NCBI GenBank assembly: GCA_019634575.1
Contig: JAHCAY010000001.1
Coordinates: 62,001-126,000 of the forward strand
Reading direction: 5' to 3'
DNA: 64,000 nucleotides
Source of the DNA: Candidatus Didemnitutus sp.
GTDB taxonomy: Bacteria; Verrucomicrobiota; Verrucomicrobiia; Opitutales; Opitutaceae
The notes beneath the pieces were generated by a model, which made no database searches, was not told the DNA's origin, and saw only the letters and a program-made list of their open reading frames with translations. Below are positions 27,173-35,968 of this stretch, piece after piece (the first letter of the stretch is position 1; each line of letters begins with the position of its first letter). A program made the position numbers and the translations under genes.

Positions 27173-28263
27173 TGGGCGGAAGCGTGCAGGTCCTGCGAGG
27201 TCGCGAGGGCGATGACCCGGCCCTCGGCGCCGACGGCGCAGTAGAAATGATAGACGACGCCCTCGTGCTTCAGCACCCACGGCTTGTGGGCGAACTGTCG
27301 GTCGTAGGGTTCGCTCGGAGCGACGAGGTGCGGACCGTCCCATTTGGTCCAGTGCACGAGATCGTAGGAACAGGCGAAAGTGTCGAACGCGCCCGGTTTC
27401 CAGAACGCGCCGAAGTAAAACATCACCCACACGTCGCCGATGCGCGTGAGCTGCGGGTCGCCGCTGATCGCCCACGGCGCGGCGCCGATGTTGGCGATCA
27501 CGGGGCCGCGGCCGTAGCGGCGCCACGAGCGGAGGTCGTCGGAAACGGCGAGGCCGATCGTCTCGACGCCGTTGGGAGCGGATTTGCCATTGTAGAACAT
27601 GACGAACGGCGCGCCGAGCGTGCGCGCCTCGTCGCGGACGATTGCGCCTTTGTAGAGCGTGACGTGCTCGAAGTCGCGCGTGTCGCTTTGGTCGGGCGCG
27701 AGGACGGGATTTTCCGCGAGGCGCGTCCACTCGCGCGCGGCGGTCGGATCCTCGGTGTGCGCGAGGCCGATGGCGAGCGGGTCGGGCTCGTAGCCTTGCT
27801 TCGCACCGCCGAGATACGAGAGCCAGTAGTGGCCGTCGTGCGGGGCGAGCTCGTGCGTGCCATCCCAGCGCGGGTCGTAGAGGGCGAGGCCGCCGTCGGC
27901 TTGCCAGGCGTCCCAGCCGGTGCGGCGAAAAGGGAGGATTGGCCCCAGTTTTTCCCAGTGCAGGAGGTCGTCGCTGCGCGCGAGGCAGGTTTGGTAGCCG
28001 ACTTTGTCCCGGTTGGCGACGTAGACCATATACCACCGGCCGGCGCGGCGGAAAACATTGGGGCAGTCGACGAGTTCGCCCGGCTCGCCGCGAAGAACGA
28101 CGCCGTATTTGAACGGTGTTTTCACTTCGTCGTGGATGCGCTGCATCGCGGCGGGGCCGACGAGGCGCGGTTTGCCGGCGGGGAAAGGTATCACCGCGGG
28201 GCGCGGTTCGGCGCCGCTGAGCGTGCACGCCAGGAACACGAGGAAAAGTGACAGCGGTCGCAT
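27169..28263 (-). CDS. Five-bladed beta-propeller glycosidase (GH43/GH117-like), exported
   Basis: This 364-residue protein starts [18 protein letters not shown], a signal peptide. Repeated blade motifs are visible ([60 protein letters not shown]). A start-of-family Asp in VDCPNV and later acidic residues fit an inverting furanosidase-like active site. I cannot place it in one CAZy family. It is translationally coupled to the GH95 gene, so the two probably act on the same side chain. Confidence 0.75.
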   Translation of the reverse strand: MRPLSLFLVFLACTLSGAEPRPAVIPFPAGKPRLVGPAAMQRIHDEVKTPFKYGVVLRGEPGELVDCPNVFRRAGRWYMVYVANRDKVGYQTCLARSDDLLHWEKLGPILPFRRTGWDAWQADGGLALYDPRWDGTHELAPHDGHYWLSYLGGAKQGYEPDPLAIGLAHTEDPTAAREWTRLAENPVLAPDQSDTRDFEHVTLYKGAIVRDEARTLGAPFVMFYNGKSAPNGVETIGLAVSDDLRSWRRYGRGPVIANIGAAPWAISGDPQLTRIGDVWVMFYFGAFWKPGAFDTFACSYDLVHWTKWDGPHLVAPSEPYDRQFAHKPWVLKHEGVVYHFYCAVGAEGRVIALATSQDLHASAQ

Positions 28264-28351
28264 GCGCGGTGGGGTGAGTCGCGAGGTTGTTAGGAGGTTC
28301 ACGGCGGCGAGTCGACCCCGGTCGCGTGCCGTTGCCACGATCGGGGCGGGG

Positions 28352-29188
28352 CTAAACCCGGTAGAGGCGCTCGGCATTGCGGTGATAGAGCAGGGCGCGC
28401 TGCGCGGGCGTGGCGCTGGCCGTGAGGGCGTGCGTGGCTTCGACCCAGCGGGAGAGCGGGGCGGTGAGCGTGCACACCGGCCAGTCGCCGCCCCAGACGA
28501 GGCGATCCCAGCCGAAGCACGCGACGGCGTGCTCGAAATACGGCCGGAGGTCGTCGACGGTCCAGGTCGCGGAGTCGGCGTAGGCGACGAGGCCGCTGAT
28601 CTTGCAATTCACGTTGGGCAGGTCGGCGAGGCGGGCCAGTCCGGTGCGCCAGGGTTCGTCCATGCGGTTTTTCACGTCGGGGACGCCGACGTGATCGAGG
28701 ATGAAGGTCACCTGCGGGCAGCGCTCGGCGAGGGTGCGCACATTCGCCAGTTGGCGTGGCAGGGCGCACACGTCGAAGGTCAGGCCGTAATCCGGCAGCA
28801 GGCGGAGGTTCTCGGCGAAGCGGGGCTCGAGACAAAGTCCGTCGGGCACGACGTGCAACACGCGGCGAATACCGCGAAGACGCGGGAGCCGCGCGAGCGC
28901 GCGGAGGTGCGCGGCGAAGCCGTCATGCTCCGGCCGACCGCTCGCCACGATGCCTTGGATGAGCGGATCGGTCTCGGCGAGCTGCTGGACGTGCTCCGCC
29001 TCGGCGAGTTGGTGCGGATCGTCGACGTCGCACTCCATGAAGACCGTTTTGGCAATCCCCGCGCCTCGACTCGCGGCGCGGTAGTCGTCGAGGGAGAAAG
29101 TCCGATGCAGGGCGGGAATGCTCGCGCACCAGGAATAGGGCAAGCGTCTCGGGTCCCAGAGATGCTGGTGGGTATCGACGAAGTGCAT
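28352..29188 (-). CDS. COG3618 amidohydrolase, L-fucono/L-rhamnono-lactonase-like
   Basis: This 278-residue TIM-barrel metal-dependent hydrolase has the metal motif DTHQHLWDP (residues 5-13), GIRRVLH, DHVGVPD, CKISGL and WGGDWPV near the end. Characterised members hydrolyse L-fuconolactone, L-rhamnonolactone or galactarolactone. The GDWP Asp is the conserved fourth ligand. No signal peptide, so cytoplasmic. It hints at an oxidative deoxysugar route (aldose to lactone to aldonate) that could feed the enolase-superfamily dehydratase at 5086. A strong hairpin separates it from the AraC gene. Confidence 0.82.
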   Translation of the reverse strand: MHFVDTHQHLWDPRRLPYSWCASIPALHRTFSLDDYRAASRGAGIAKTVFMECDVDDPHQLAEAEHVQQLAETDPLIQGIVASGRPEHDGFAAHLRALARLPRLRGIRRVLHVVPDGLCLEPRFAENLRLLPDYGLTFDVCALPRQLANVRTLAERCPQVTFILDHVGVPDVKNRMDEPWRTGLARLADLPNVNCKISGLVAYADSATWTVDDLRPYFEHAVACFGWDRLVWGGDWPVCTLTAPLSRWVEATHALTASATPAQRALLYHRNAERLYRV

Positions 29189-29333
29189 GGCGGATCGGAC
29201 GGCGGTAGCGGGCGTGCGGGGATCGAAGTGGCCGGCTCAATATTCGCGCGCTTGTTAGCTCGGGCAGGCAGAGCGGCGGAACGGGGGCGGGGTGAAAGGG
29301 GGCTGGAACGCCGACGGGGGCGGGGGAAGAAAA

Positions 29334-29361
29334 CCGGCGCGCCACCCCCGCGGCGCGCCGG
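29334..29361 (-). terminator. Rho-independent terminator after the AraC gene
   Basis: A perfect 10-base stem, CCGGCGCGCC with GGCGCGCCGG, encloses an 8-base loop. Read on the - strand it is followed by TTTTCTT. It lies about 90 bases after the AraC stop and ends that transcript ahead of the lactonase gene. Confidence 0.75.
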
Positions 29362-29420
29362 AATCCCCTCCCGACGTCCGCGAGCATAGCGCAGGCCGCC
29401 GCGCTTGGCCATCGGCTGCC

Positions 29421-29445
29421 TGATCATTTGCCTACAAAAAATGCC
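29421..29445 (-). promoter_or_regulatory. Copy C of a 25-base element (after the AraC gene)
   Basis: Read on the - strand it starts GGCATTTTTTGTA and ends AAATGATCA. It matches the copies before the GH2 gene and rhaA (for example TTGTA or CTGTA in the middle, GATCA at the end). It sits just downstream of the AraC stop and before its terminator, which is an unexpected place for an activator site of the lactonase gene. Confidence 0.5.
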
Positions 29446-29452
29446 AACGACG

Positions 29453-30379
29453 TCAGACGTCCGTTTCGGGACGTTTTCCCGCGGGGCGCGCGGTCTTCTG
29501 CAGCTGCTCGCGCCAGTGTTGCGGCGCGATGCCGTAAGCCTGCTTGAAGGCCGTGGAGAGATGGAACGCCGAGCTGAACCCCAGGCGGGCCGCGATGTCG
29601 TCGAGCGTCGCGTCGCCCGCCGCGAGCAGGCGGCGCGCGCGCGACAGGCGCAGATGCACGACGTAGTTCCACGGCGAGAAGCCGGTCTGGGTCTTGAATT
29701 CGCGCCGGAAATGCGAATACGCGACGCCGAGTTCCCTGGCCAGGGCCTCGACGTTGACCGCCTCCGTGTGATGATCGGCGAAATATCGCTCCGCCTGCAG
29801 GACCGCGCGCACCATGCGGGCGCGCGCCGGAGCCGTCTCGCCCGCGCGCGCCCACGCCGCGAGGATGTTCAGCGCGCACGCGGACATTTCCGGGTCGAAG
29901 CCCGGCCCGGCGCGCCGCGCGTGCTGGTGCAGCGTGTCCATCGCGCTGTCCAGTCCGGCCGCGAGCGCTCCGTTGCGGATCGCGCTGTCCACGGCAAGCA
30001 CGCCGGACGTGCGCAGCGTGTCGACGACGGGGCCGCGCAGCTCCACCCAGCTCTCGGACCAGCCGGTTTTATCGTCGGGCCGGTAGCGGTGCCACATGCC
30101 CGGCAGCAGCAGCACGGCGGTGCCGGTCTCGATATCGCGGCGCCCGAGCTCGCGCGACTCGAACGCGCCGCGGCCGGAGGTGATGAGCACGATCTGCACG
30201 GCGTCGAGCACGCGGCCATGGGACCAGTCGAAGTGGTGGTCCGCCGGGTGTTGCTGCGGCGGGTAGGCCGCGCCCGGCGTGGCGCGTGCGAGGCCGCACG
30301 CCGCGACACCAATGCCCCAGCGTGCGATGTCCGGATGGTCCGGGAAGTAGCGAAAATAGTCGGGGGGCGGCTTGGGCAT
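29453..30379 (-). CDS. AraC-family regulator (RhaS-like)
   Basis: This protein is 308 residues from the ATG at 30379; a GTG at 30445 would add 22 residues. The N-terminal sugar-sensing cupin region (WGIGVAACG, PADHHFDW, then PGMWHRYRP) is followed by a C-terminal double helix-turn-helix (ELGVAYSHFRREFKTQTG and IAARLGFSSAFHLSTAFKQAYG). It is divergent from the GH2 gene. A 25-base element found also before rhaA covers its preferred start, so I infer it controls itself, the GH2-GH42 pair and the rhamnose operon. The ligand is unknown. Confidence 0.88.
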   Translation of the reverse strand: MPKPPPDYFRYFPDHPDIARWGIGVAACGLARATPGAAYPPQQHPADHHFDWSHGRVLDAVQIVLITSGRGAFESRELGRRDIETGTAVLLLPGMWHRYRPDDKTGWSESWVELRGPVVDTLRTSGVLAVDSAIRNGALAAGLDSAMDTLHQHARRAGPGFDPEMSACALNILAAWARAGETAPARARMVRAVLQAERYFADHHTEAVNVEALARELGVAYSHFRREFKTQTGFSPWNYVVHLRLSRARRLLAAGDATLDDIAARLGFSSAFHLSTAFKQAYGIAPQHWREQLQKTARPAGKRPETDV

Positions 30380-30399
30380 TTCCTGGATGCCAAAGATCA
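30375..30399 (+). promoter_or_regulatory. Copy A of a 25-base element (AraC/GH2 divergent promoter)
   Basis: The sequence starts GGCATTTCCTGGA and ends CCAAAGATCA. It ends 100 bases before the GH2 start. Copy B ends 97 bases before rhaA. It is a likely binding site for the adjacent AraC-type protein. Confidence 0.6.
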
Positions 30400-30498
30400 G
30401 GCCGGGTATTCCCGAGTGCAAGCCTTTGCCATACAGTAACTGCACGCGATTGCGCGCTCGTCACCCCGACGGTTTCGGCAACACTCCCATTCGCGTCC

Positions 30499-32919
30499 AT
30501 GCTGTCCCTTTCTCCCCTTCGTTCCCGCATCGCCGCGGCCCTGTTGCTTCTGTTCGTCGCCTCGTGGGCGGAGGCGCGCGAGCGCTATCTGTGGGACGCG
30601 GCTTGGAAATTTCAGCTCGGCGATCCGGCCGGTGCGGCCGCAGTGGACTTCGACGATGCGCACTGGCGCGCGCTCGACCTCCCGCACGATTGGAGCATTG
30701 AGCGTCCGGTGCGGAAGGACGCGGCGTCCGCGGGCCACGGCGGTTTTTTCGAGAACGGCGTCGGCTGGTATCGGAAGTCGTTCCGCGCGGCGAAGTCATG
30801 GGCCGGGCAGCGGGTGACGGTCGAGTTCGAGGGCGCCTACCTGAACGCCGAGGTGTTCATCAACGGCGCACCGGTCGGACGGCACGCCTACGGTTTCACG
30901 CCGTTCACCGTCGATCTCACGCCGCACCTGAAGCTCGGGACGGAAAACGTCCTCGCAGTGCGCATCGACCACTCGGCGCAACCGACGGCGCGATTCTACA
31001 CCGGCTCCGGACTCTATCGCCATGTTTTGCTGCACGTCACGGCGCCGGTGCATGTCGTGACGGACGGGATTTTCGTCGCGACCGAATCGCTGAGCGCGGC
31101 CGAGGCGACACTCGCCATCGAGACCACGCTGGCCAATCGCGGCGGGACCGAGCGCAAGCTCGCGGCCGAGATCAGCGTGTTCGATGCGACCGGGAAACGC
31201 GTTGGGCAGACGCGCAGCACCGTCGCCGCATCGCCCGGCACGGAGTCCGTCTTCCGCGCAGCAGTGAAGATTCTGCAACCGCAGGCGTGGTCGCCGGCCT
31301 CGCCGACGCTCTACCGAGCCACGGTGCGCCTGACGGACGGCAAGGAGCTGATCGACGAATGCTCGACCGCTTTCGGCGTGCGCACGCTGCGTTGGACGGC
31401 CGCGCGCGGCCTCGAACTAAACGGCGCCCCGATCAAGCTCAATGGCGGCAATGTGCACCACGACACCGGCATCCTCGGCGCCGCGGCGTTCGACCGCGCC
31501 GAGGAGCGAAAGGTCGAGCTGCTGAAGGCCGAGGGTTTCAACGCCGTGCGCACGGCGCACAATCCGCCGTCGCGCGCCTTCCTCGAGGCGTGCGACCGGC
31601 TCGGCCTGTTCGTGATGGATGAGATTTTCGACGGCTGGGCGAAGGGAAAGAACAAGCACGACTACAGCGTGTTCTTCACCGAGTGGTGGCAGCGGGACGT
31701 CGATGCGTGGATCAAGCGCGACCGCAATCACCCCTCCGTGATCATCTGGAGCATCGGCAACGAAATGTTCGAACGCACGACCGCCGACGGCCAGCGCATC
31801 GCGCGCGAGCTCGCGGAGCGCGTGCGCTCGCTCGACGCGACGCGCCCGGTCTCGGCGGGCGTGAATGGCGCGGGCAAGAACGGCCCGTGGGAGCAACTCG
31901 ATCCGCTCTTCGCTGCGCTCGACCTCGCCGGCTACAACTACGAATTGGCCGCGCAGCACGCGGGCGACCACGCGCGATTACGGGAACGCATCATCGTGGC
32001 CGCAGAATCCTATCAGTCAGAAGTGTTCGCGAATTGGGCGATCGTGCAGGAGCAGCCCTACGTGATCGGCGATTTCGTGTGGAGCGCGCTGGATTATCTC
32101 GGCGAAGCCGGCATCGGGCGCGTCTTCCCGCCCGGCGAGCCGGCGGTGAAGCACTGGGAAGGCAACATGTGGCCGTGGCACGGCGCCGCGTGCGGCGACA
32201 TCGATCTCACCGGCTGGAGGAAGCCGATCTCGCATTACCGGAACATCGTCTGGGATCGCGGGGAGAAGCTTTACGCCGCCGTCGTCGCGCCCACCTCGGA
32301 CGGTCGGCCGTGGAACGTCACGCCGTGGTCGATGCCGCCGGCGCTGCCCAGCTGGACCTGGCCGGGGCAGGAGGGGAAGACGCTCGCCGTGGAAATCTAT
32401 TCACGCCACGCCGCCGTGCGCCTCGAGCTGAACGGCCAGTCGCTCGGCGAACTGCCCACGGATCGCGCGCATGAGTTTCGCGCGCGATTCGCGGTGCCCT
32501 ACGCGCCGGGCGAATTGGTCGCCGTTGGCCTTCAAGACGGGCGCGCGGTCGAACGCCTCACGCTGCGCACCGCCGGCAAAGTCGCCGCGCTGCGCGTGAC
32601 GCCCGATCTCACGCGCGTTCGCCCGGGCGGACAGGATTTGGTTTACGTCACGATCGAGGCGCTGGATGCGAAGGGCGAGTGGGTGCCGAATGCGGAATTG
32701 CCCGTTACCGTCGAGGTGTCAGGGGCGGCGACGTTGCTCGCGCTCGGCAACGCCGATCTCACGTCCAAGGAGTCCTATGTCGGACCGCGTCGTTCGCTTT
32801 ATCAAGGTCGCGCGCTCGCCGTCGTCCGCTCGAAGTCCAAGGGCGGTGAAATCGTCGTGCGCGTCACTGCCCCGAAACTGCAACCCGTCACCGTCAACCT
32901 CCGCGCCGCTGCGCGCTGA
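30499..32919 (+). CDS. GH2 beta-galactosidase/glucuronidase-type enzyme, exported
   Basis: This 806-residue protein starts MLSLSPLRSRIAAALLLLF with a signal peptide ending near EARE. A GH2 sugar-binding domain (WKFQLGD, LDLPHDWSIE, GVGWYRKSF), an immunoglobulin-like domain and the barrel follow. The general acid/base Glu is in IIWSIGNEM (about 423) and the nucleophile Glu probably in AAESYQSE (about 503). The GDFVWSALDYLGE block and a C-terminal DUF4982-like part place it among beta-galactosidase-type GH2 enzymes. It starts a two-gene unit with the GH42 gene and sits under the AraC-linked element. Confidence 0.92.
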   Translation: MLSLSPLRSRIAAALLLLFVASWAEARERYLWDAAWKFQLGDPAGAAAVDFDDAHWRALDLPHDWSIERPVRKDAASAGHGGFFENGVGWYRKSFRAAKSWAGQRVTVEFEGAYLNAEVFINGAPVGRHAYGFTPFTVDLTPHLKLGTENVLAVRIDHSAQPTARFYTGSGLYRHVLLHVTAPVHVVTDGIFVATESLSAAEATLAIETTLANRGGTERKLAAEISVFDATGKRVGQTRSTVAASPGTESVFRAAVKILQPQAWSPASPTLYRATVRLTDGKELIDECSTAFGVRTLRWTAARGLELNGAPIKLNGGNVHHDTGILGAAAFDRAEERKVELLKAEGFNAVRTAHNPPSRAFLEACDRLGLFVMDEIFDGWAKGKNKHDYSVFFTEWWQRDVDAWIKRDRNHPSVIIWSIGNEMFERTTADGQRIARELAERVRSLDATRPVSAGVNGAGKNGPWEQLDPLFAALDLAGYNYELAAQHAGDHARLRERIIVAAESYQSEVFANWAIVQEQPYVIGDFVWSALDYLGEAGIGRVFPPGEPAVKHWEGNMWPWHGAACGDIDLTGWRKPISHYRNIVWDRGEKLYAAVVAPTSDGRPWNVTPWSMPPALPSWTWPGQEGKTLAVEIYSRHAAVRLELNGQSLGELPTDRAHEFRARFAVPYAPGELVAVGLQDGRAVERLTLRTAGKVAALRVTPDLTRVRPGGQDLVYVTIEALDAKGEWVPNAELPVTVEVSGAATLLALGNADLTSKESYVGPRRSLYQGRALAVVRSKSKGGEIVVRVTAPKLQPVTVNLRAAAR

Positions 32920-32931
32920 ACCACGCTTCGC

Positions 32932-35082
32932 ATGCCAACGCTTCGCCGTTTCGTTTCGCTCGTCCTGCTTCTCGCGCTCCCGTTGCTCGGCCTCGTCGCG
33001 CGGGCCGCGAACGTCCCGCCGCTCATGTATGGCGCGGCGTGGTATCCTGAGCAGTGGTCGGAGGCGACGTGGGAAACCGATCTCGTGCGCATGCAGGCGG
33101 CCGGCCTCAACATGGTGCGCATCGGCGAGTTCGCGTGGAGCAGCCTCGAACCCGCGGAGGGCGATTACCAACTGGACTGGATGGAGCGCGCCGTCGCCGC
33201 GGCCGCGCGCCACGGCATGGTCACCATCATCGGCACGCCGACCGACACGCCGCCGGCGTGGCTGACGACGAAATATCCCGAGGTGTTGCGCGTCGGCGAG
33301 GACGGCAAGCAACTCCAGCACGGCTCGCGCCGGCATTTTTCCATCGCGAGCGCGAAATACCGCGAGCTGTGCGCGCGGATCGTCACGCAGCTCGCACAGC
33401 GCTTCGGCAAGAACCCGAACGTCGTCGCGTGGCAGATCGGCAACGAGTTCACCGAGGACTCCTTTGATGCGGAATCCAAGCGCGGCTGGCAGGCGTGGCT
33501 GGAGCAGCGCTACGGCTCGCTCGACCAGCTGAACCGCCACTGGATGACCGCGTATTGGAGCCAGACCTATTCGCAGTGGAGCCAGATCCCGATGACCACC
33601 GGCCGCGCGAATCCCGGCCTGCTGCTCGACTACAAGCGCTACGTCACGGACACCTGGCTCGCCTTCCAGCGCAACCAAATCGCGGTGCTGCGCGCGCACG
33701 TCGAGCCGCGGCAGCTCATCACGACCAACCTCGGCGGTCTGGGTTGGGCGAATCGCTTCAACCGCCAGCTCATCGCCGCCGATTACGATGTCATCTCGTG
33801 GGACGAGTATCTCGGCGCCGGCTACGCCGACAATTCGCGCAACGGCACCGGGCACCTCGACCCCGACCGCAGCGGCTCGACGCACGATCTCGTGCGCGGT
33901 TGGAAGCGGAAGAATTTCTGGGTGCTGGAGATGCCACCGGGTTTCGTGGATTGGTCGAGCGTCAGCAACTCGCTCGACCGGGGCGAGACGCGCGCCATGG
34001 CGTGGCATGCCATCGCGCACGGCGCCGACTGCGTCGCCTACTGGCAATGGCGCAGCGCCCTGAACGGCCAGGAGCAATATCACGGCTCGCTCGTCGGGCC
34101 CGATGGCGAACCGGTTCCGGTTTACGCCGAGGCCGCTCAGGCGGGACGCGAGTTTGCGCAGGCCGCGCCGGTGATCGCCGGCACCGCGCCGGTCGCGGAG
34201 GTCGCGCTGATCCACGACTACGACAGCCGCTGGGCGATCGACTTCAACCGCTTCAGCAACCGCTACGAACAGCTCGAAGTGCTGCACAGCTACTACAAGG
34301 CGCTGCGGCAACAGACGCAGTCGGTCGACATCGTGACGCCCGCGATGGACCTCGCGCGCTACAAGCTCATCGTCGCGCCGAGCCTCAACGTCGTTTCGGC
34401 GGAGTTGGCCGCGAAGCTCACCGCCTGGGTCGAATCCGGCGGCCATCTCGTGCTCGGCCCGCGCACCGGCATGAAGAACGAGTTCAACGCGCTCAACACC
34501 CAGCGCCAGCCCGGCCCGCTCGTCGCCCCGCTCGGCGGTCGCGTGGAGCAATTCTACGCGCTGCTCGAGGACGTGCCGGTCGCCGGCGAGTGGGGCAGCG
34601 GCCGCGCGACCGTGTGGGCGGAAACGCTGGCGCCGCTGACCGCGGCGCAGCATTCAGCGTTCAACTCTCAGCTCTCGGCTTCCGCAGGCGAGATCGAGAT
34701 CCCGCTGCGCTACGGCCCCGGCAACGATTGGCTCACCGGTCAACCTGCGGCGCTCCGCCGTCATGTGGGCAAGGGCACGATCACCTACCTCGGCGCGGTC
34801 GTCGACCAGCCGCTGATGCAGACGCTCGCGAAACAATGGGTCGCGCTCGCGAAGATCGACTCGCCGACCATCGCGGTGCCCGATCGCGTCAGTGTCGGCC
34901 GCCGCGTCGCAACCGACCGCGAGGTTTTCATCCTGACGAATTTCTCCACCGGCCCGCAGGACATCGCATTGCCCGCGCCAATGACCGACGTGCTGCACGG
35001 CGGCGAGGTGACCAAGCTTAATCTGCCCCGCTACGGCGTCGCGGTGCTCCTTCACCATCTCGCCGCGCCTGGCACCCAGTGA
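32932..35082 (+). CDS. GH42 beta-galactosidase, exported
   Basis: This 716-residue protein has a signal peptide (FVSLVLLLALPLLGLVARA). The start of the mature part, MYGAAWYPEQWSE, is the GH42 signature. The acid/base Glu lies in VAWQIGNEF (about 173) and the nucleophile Glu in FWVLEMPPGF (about 332). A trimerisation (GATase-like) domain and a C-terminal beta domain follow. It lies 12 bases after the GH2 stop and is therefore co-transcribed. Both probably trim galactans or galactose-bearing side chains of pectin. Confidence 0.95.
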   Translation: MPTLRRFVSLVLLLALPLLGLVARAANVPPLMYGAAWYPEQWSEATWETDLVRMQAAGLNMVRIGEFAWSSLEPAEGDYQLDWMERAVAAAARHGMVTIIGTPTDTPPAWLTTKYPEVLRVGEDGKQLQHGSRRHFSIASAKYRELCARIVTQLAQRFGKNPNVVAWQIGNEFTEDSFDAESKRGWQAWLEQRYGSLDQLNRHWMTAYWSQTYSQWSQIPMTTGRANPGLLLDYKRYVTDTWLAFQRNQIAVLRAHVEPRQLITTNLGGLGWANRFNRQLIAADYDVISWDEYLGAGYADNSRNGTGHLDPDRSGSTHDLVRGWKRKNFWVLEMPPGFVDWSSVSNSLDRGETRAMAWHAIAHGADCVAYWQWRSALNGQEQYHGSLVGPDGEPVPVYAEAAQAGREFAQAAPVIAGTAPVAEVALIHDYDSRWAIDFNRFSNRYEQLEVLHSYYKALRQQTQSVDIVTPAMDLARYKLIVAPSLNVVSAELAAKLTAWVESGGHLVLGPRTGMKNEFNALNTQRQPGPLVAPLGGRVEQFYALLEDVPVAGEWGSGRATVWAETLAPLTAAQHSAFNSQLSASAGEIEIPLRYGPGNDWLTGQPAALRRHVGKGTITYLGAVVDQPLMQTLAKQWVALAKIDSPTIAVPDRVSVGRRVATDREVFILTNFSTGPQDIALPAPMTDVLHGGEVTKLNLPRYGVAVLLHHLAAPGTQ

Positions 35083-35190
35083 GCTTGGTCGCGCCGGCTA
35101 GTCCGATGGTCAGTTCGCTCGTGTTCATGAGACGGAGAGTAGAACTACGCGCCCTCTACGGCGACGCGGACCTCTCACGCCTTCTCATTC

Positions 35191-35796
35191 CTACTGGTTC
35201 GGCTCCTTTTTTTTCTTCTCCTTTTGGCTCTCGACAAGGGCCGCAACCCTGCGGGCTTCTTCCTCGCGTCGCTTCTCTTCCTCTTCCTTCTCCTTGACTT
35301 TCTTCTCAATAAAGCGGTCGAAGTGTTCTTTGTGCCGGAACCAGATCATCGCGAGGTCATCAATCTTATGTCCGCGATCATGGTAAAAGGCGAGGTAGCC
35401 GACCAATCGATCACCGTTCTCTTTTAGCATCAGCGATAGCGCACCTCGATCAAGAGATGTCCGGGACAGACTTTCGTAGGTAGCTGATAAAATCAGATTC
35501 TTGAAGATACCCTCAATCCTGTAGGACTGGCCTTGGTCTTCACCTGAGCCGCAGACCATTACTGCGCTTACCTTGTGTGCATTCCGTGTGATAGTGGCGG
35601 TGTAGGTTTGCTCTTCACGGACTTCTTGGGCGCTTGCGCAATACCATACTCCTTCGATTCTGGCGTCTTTGTAGACGAGCTCCTCAAACCAGGGAATTAC
35701 AACACGCAGCCAGAACGAACGAAATCCAATGGTGAGCAGTGTCGCTAAGAGACCGGAAACGATGCCGGCGATTACGTTGGATGCTAGTGGGCTCAT
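35191..35796 (-). CDS. One-TM protein with small beta-rich domain and charged tail, AT-rich gene
   Basis: Not recognised with confidence. Of 201 residues, about 8-33 form one membrane helix (NVIAGIVSGLLATLL). A predicted beta-rich domain of about 110 residues follows, beginning at ARIEGVWYC, an arrangement like lipocalin-type barrels. After that comes a highly charged coiled-coil tail (KEKEEEEKRREEEARR, ending in a Lys run). The gene and its flanks (about 35100-35950) are clearly richer in A and T, with different codon use from all neighbours, so it is likely acquired. The helix plus barrel plan recalls CBASS effector Cap15, but no cyclase gene lies near and this is only an idea. The 172 bases upstream hold no gene I can support. 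Confidence 0.6.
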   Translation of the reverse strand: MSPLASNVIAGIVSGLLATLLTIGFRSFWLRVVIPWFEELVYKDARIEGVWYCASAQEVREEQTYTATITRNAHKVSAVMVCGSGEDQGQSYRIEGIFKNLILSATYESLSRTSLDRGALSLMLKENGDRLVGYLAFYHDRGHKIDDLAMIWFRHKEHFDRFIEKKVKEKEEEEKRREEEARRVAALVESQKEKKKKEPNQ

Positions 35797-35968
35797 ATTT
35801 TGCCGAACAGTGCTATTCAGATTCAGTGAGAAACCTCACTGTGGTTTGGCCCGTGGCAGTGAGGGTGCGGCAAACTGCCTGTGGCTCAAGGCTGTTGTGG
35901 CTGTGCCCCGCAATAGCCGGTCCGTTTCCGTGCGAGTAGAAATTCCAATCTCTCGGATGCGATTGCGA

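Noticed and set aside
35097..35129. A small - strand start (MNTSELTIGLAGATKL) beyond the AT-rich gene
   Set aside because: The reading runs straight into the antisense of the GH42 3' end, so only a fragment would exist. I cannot support it as a gene.
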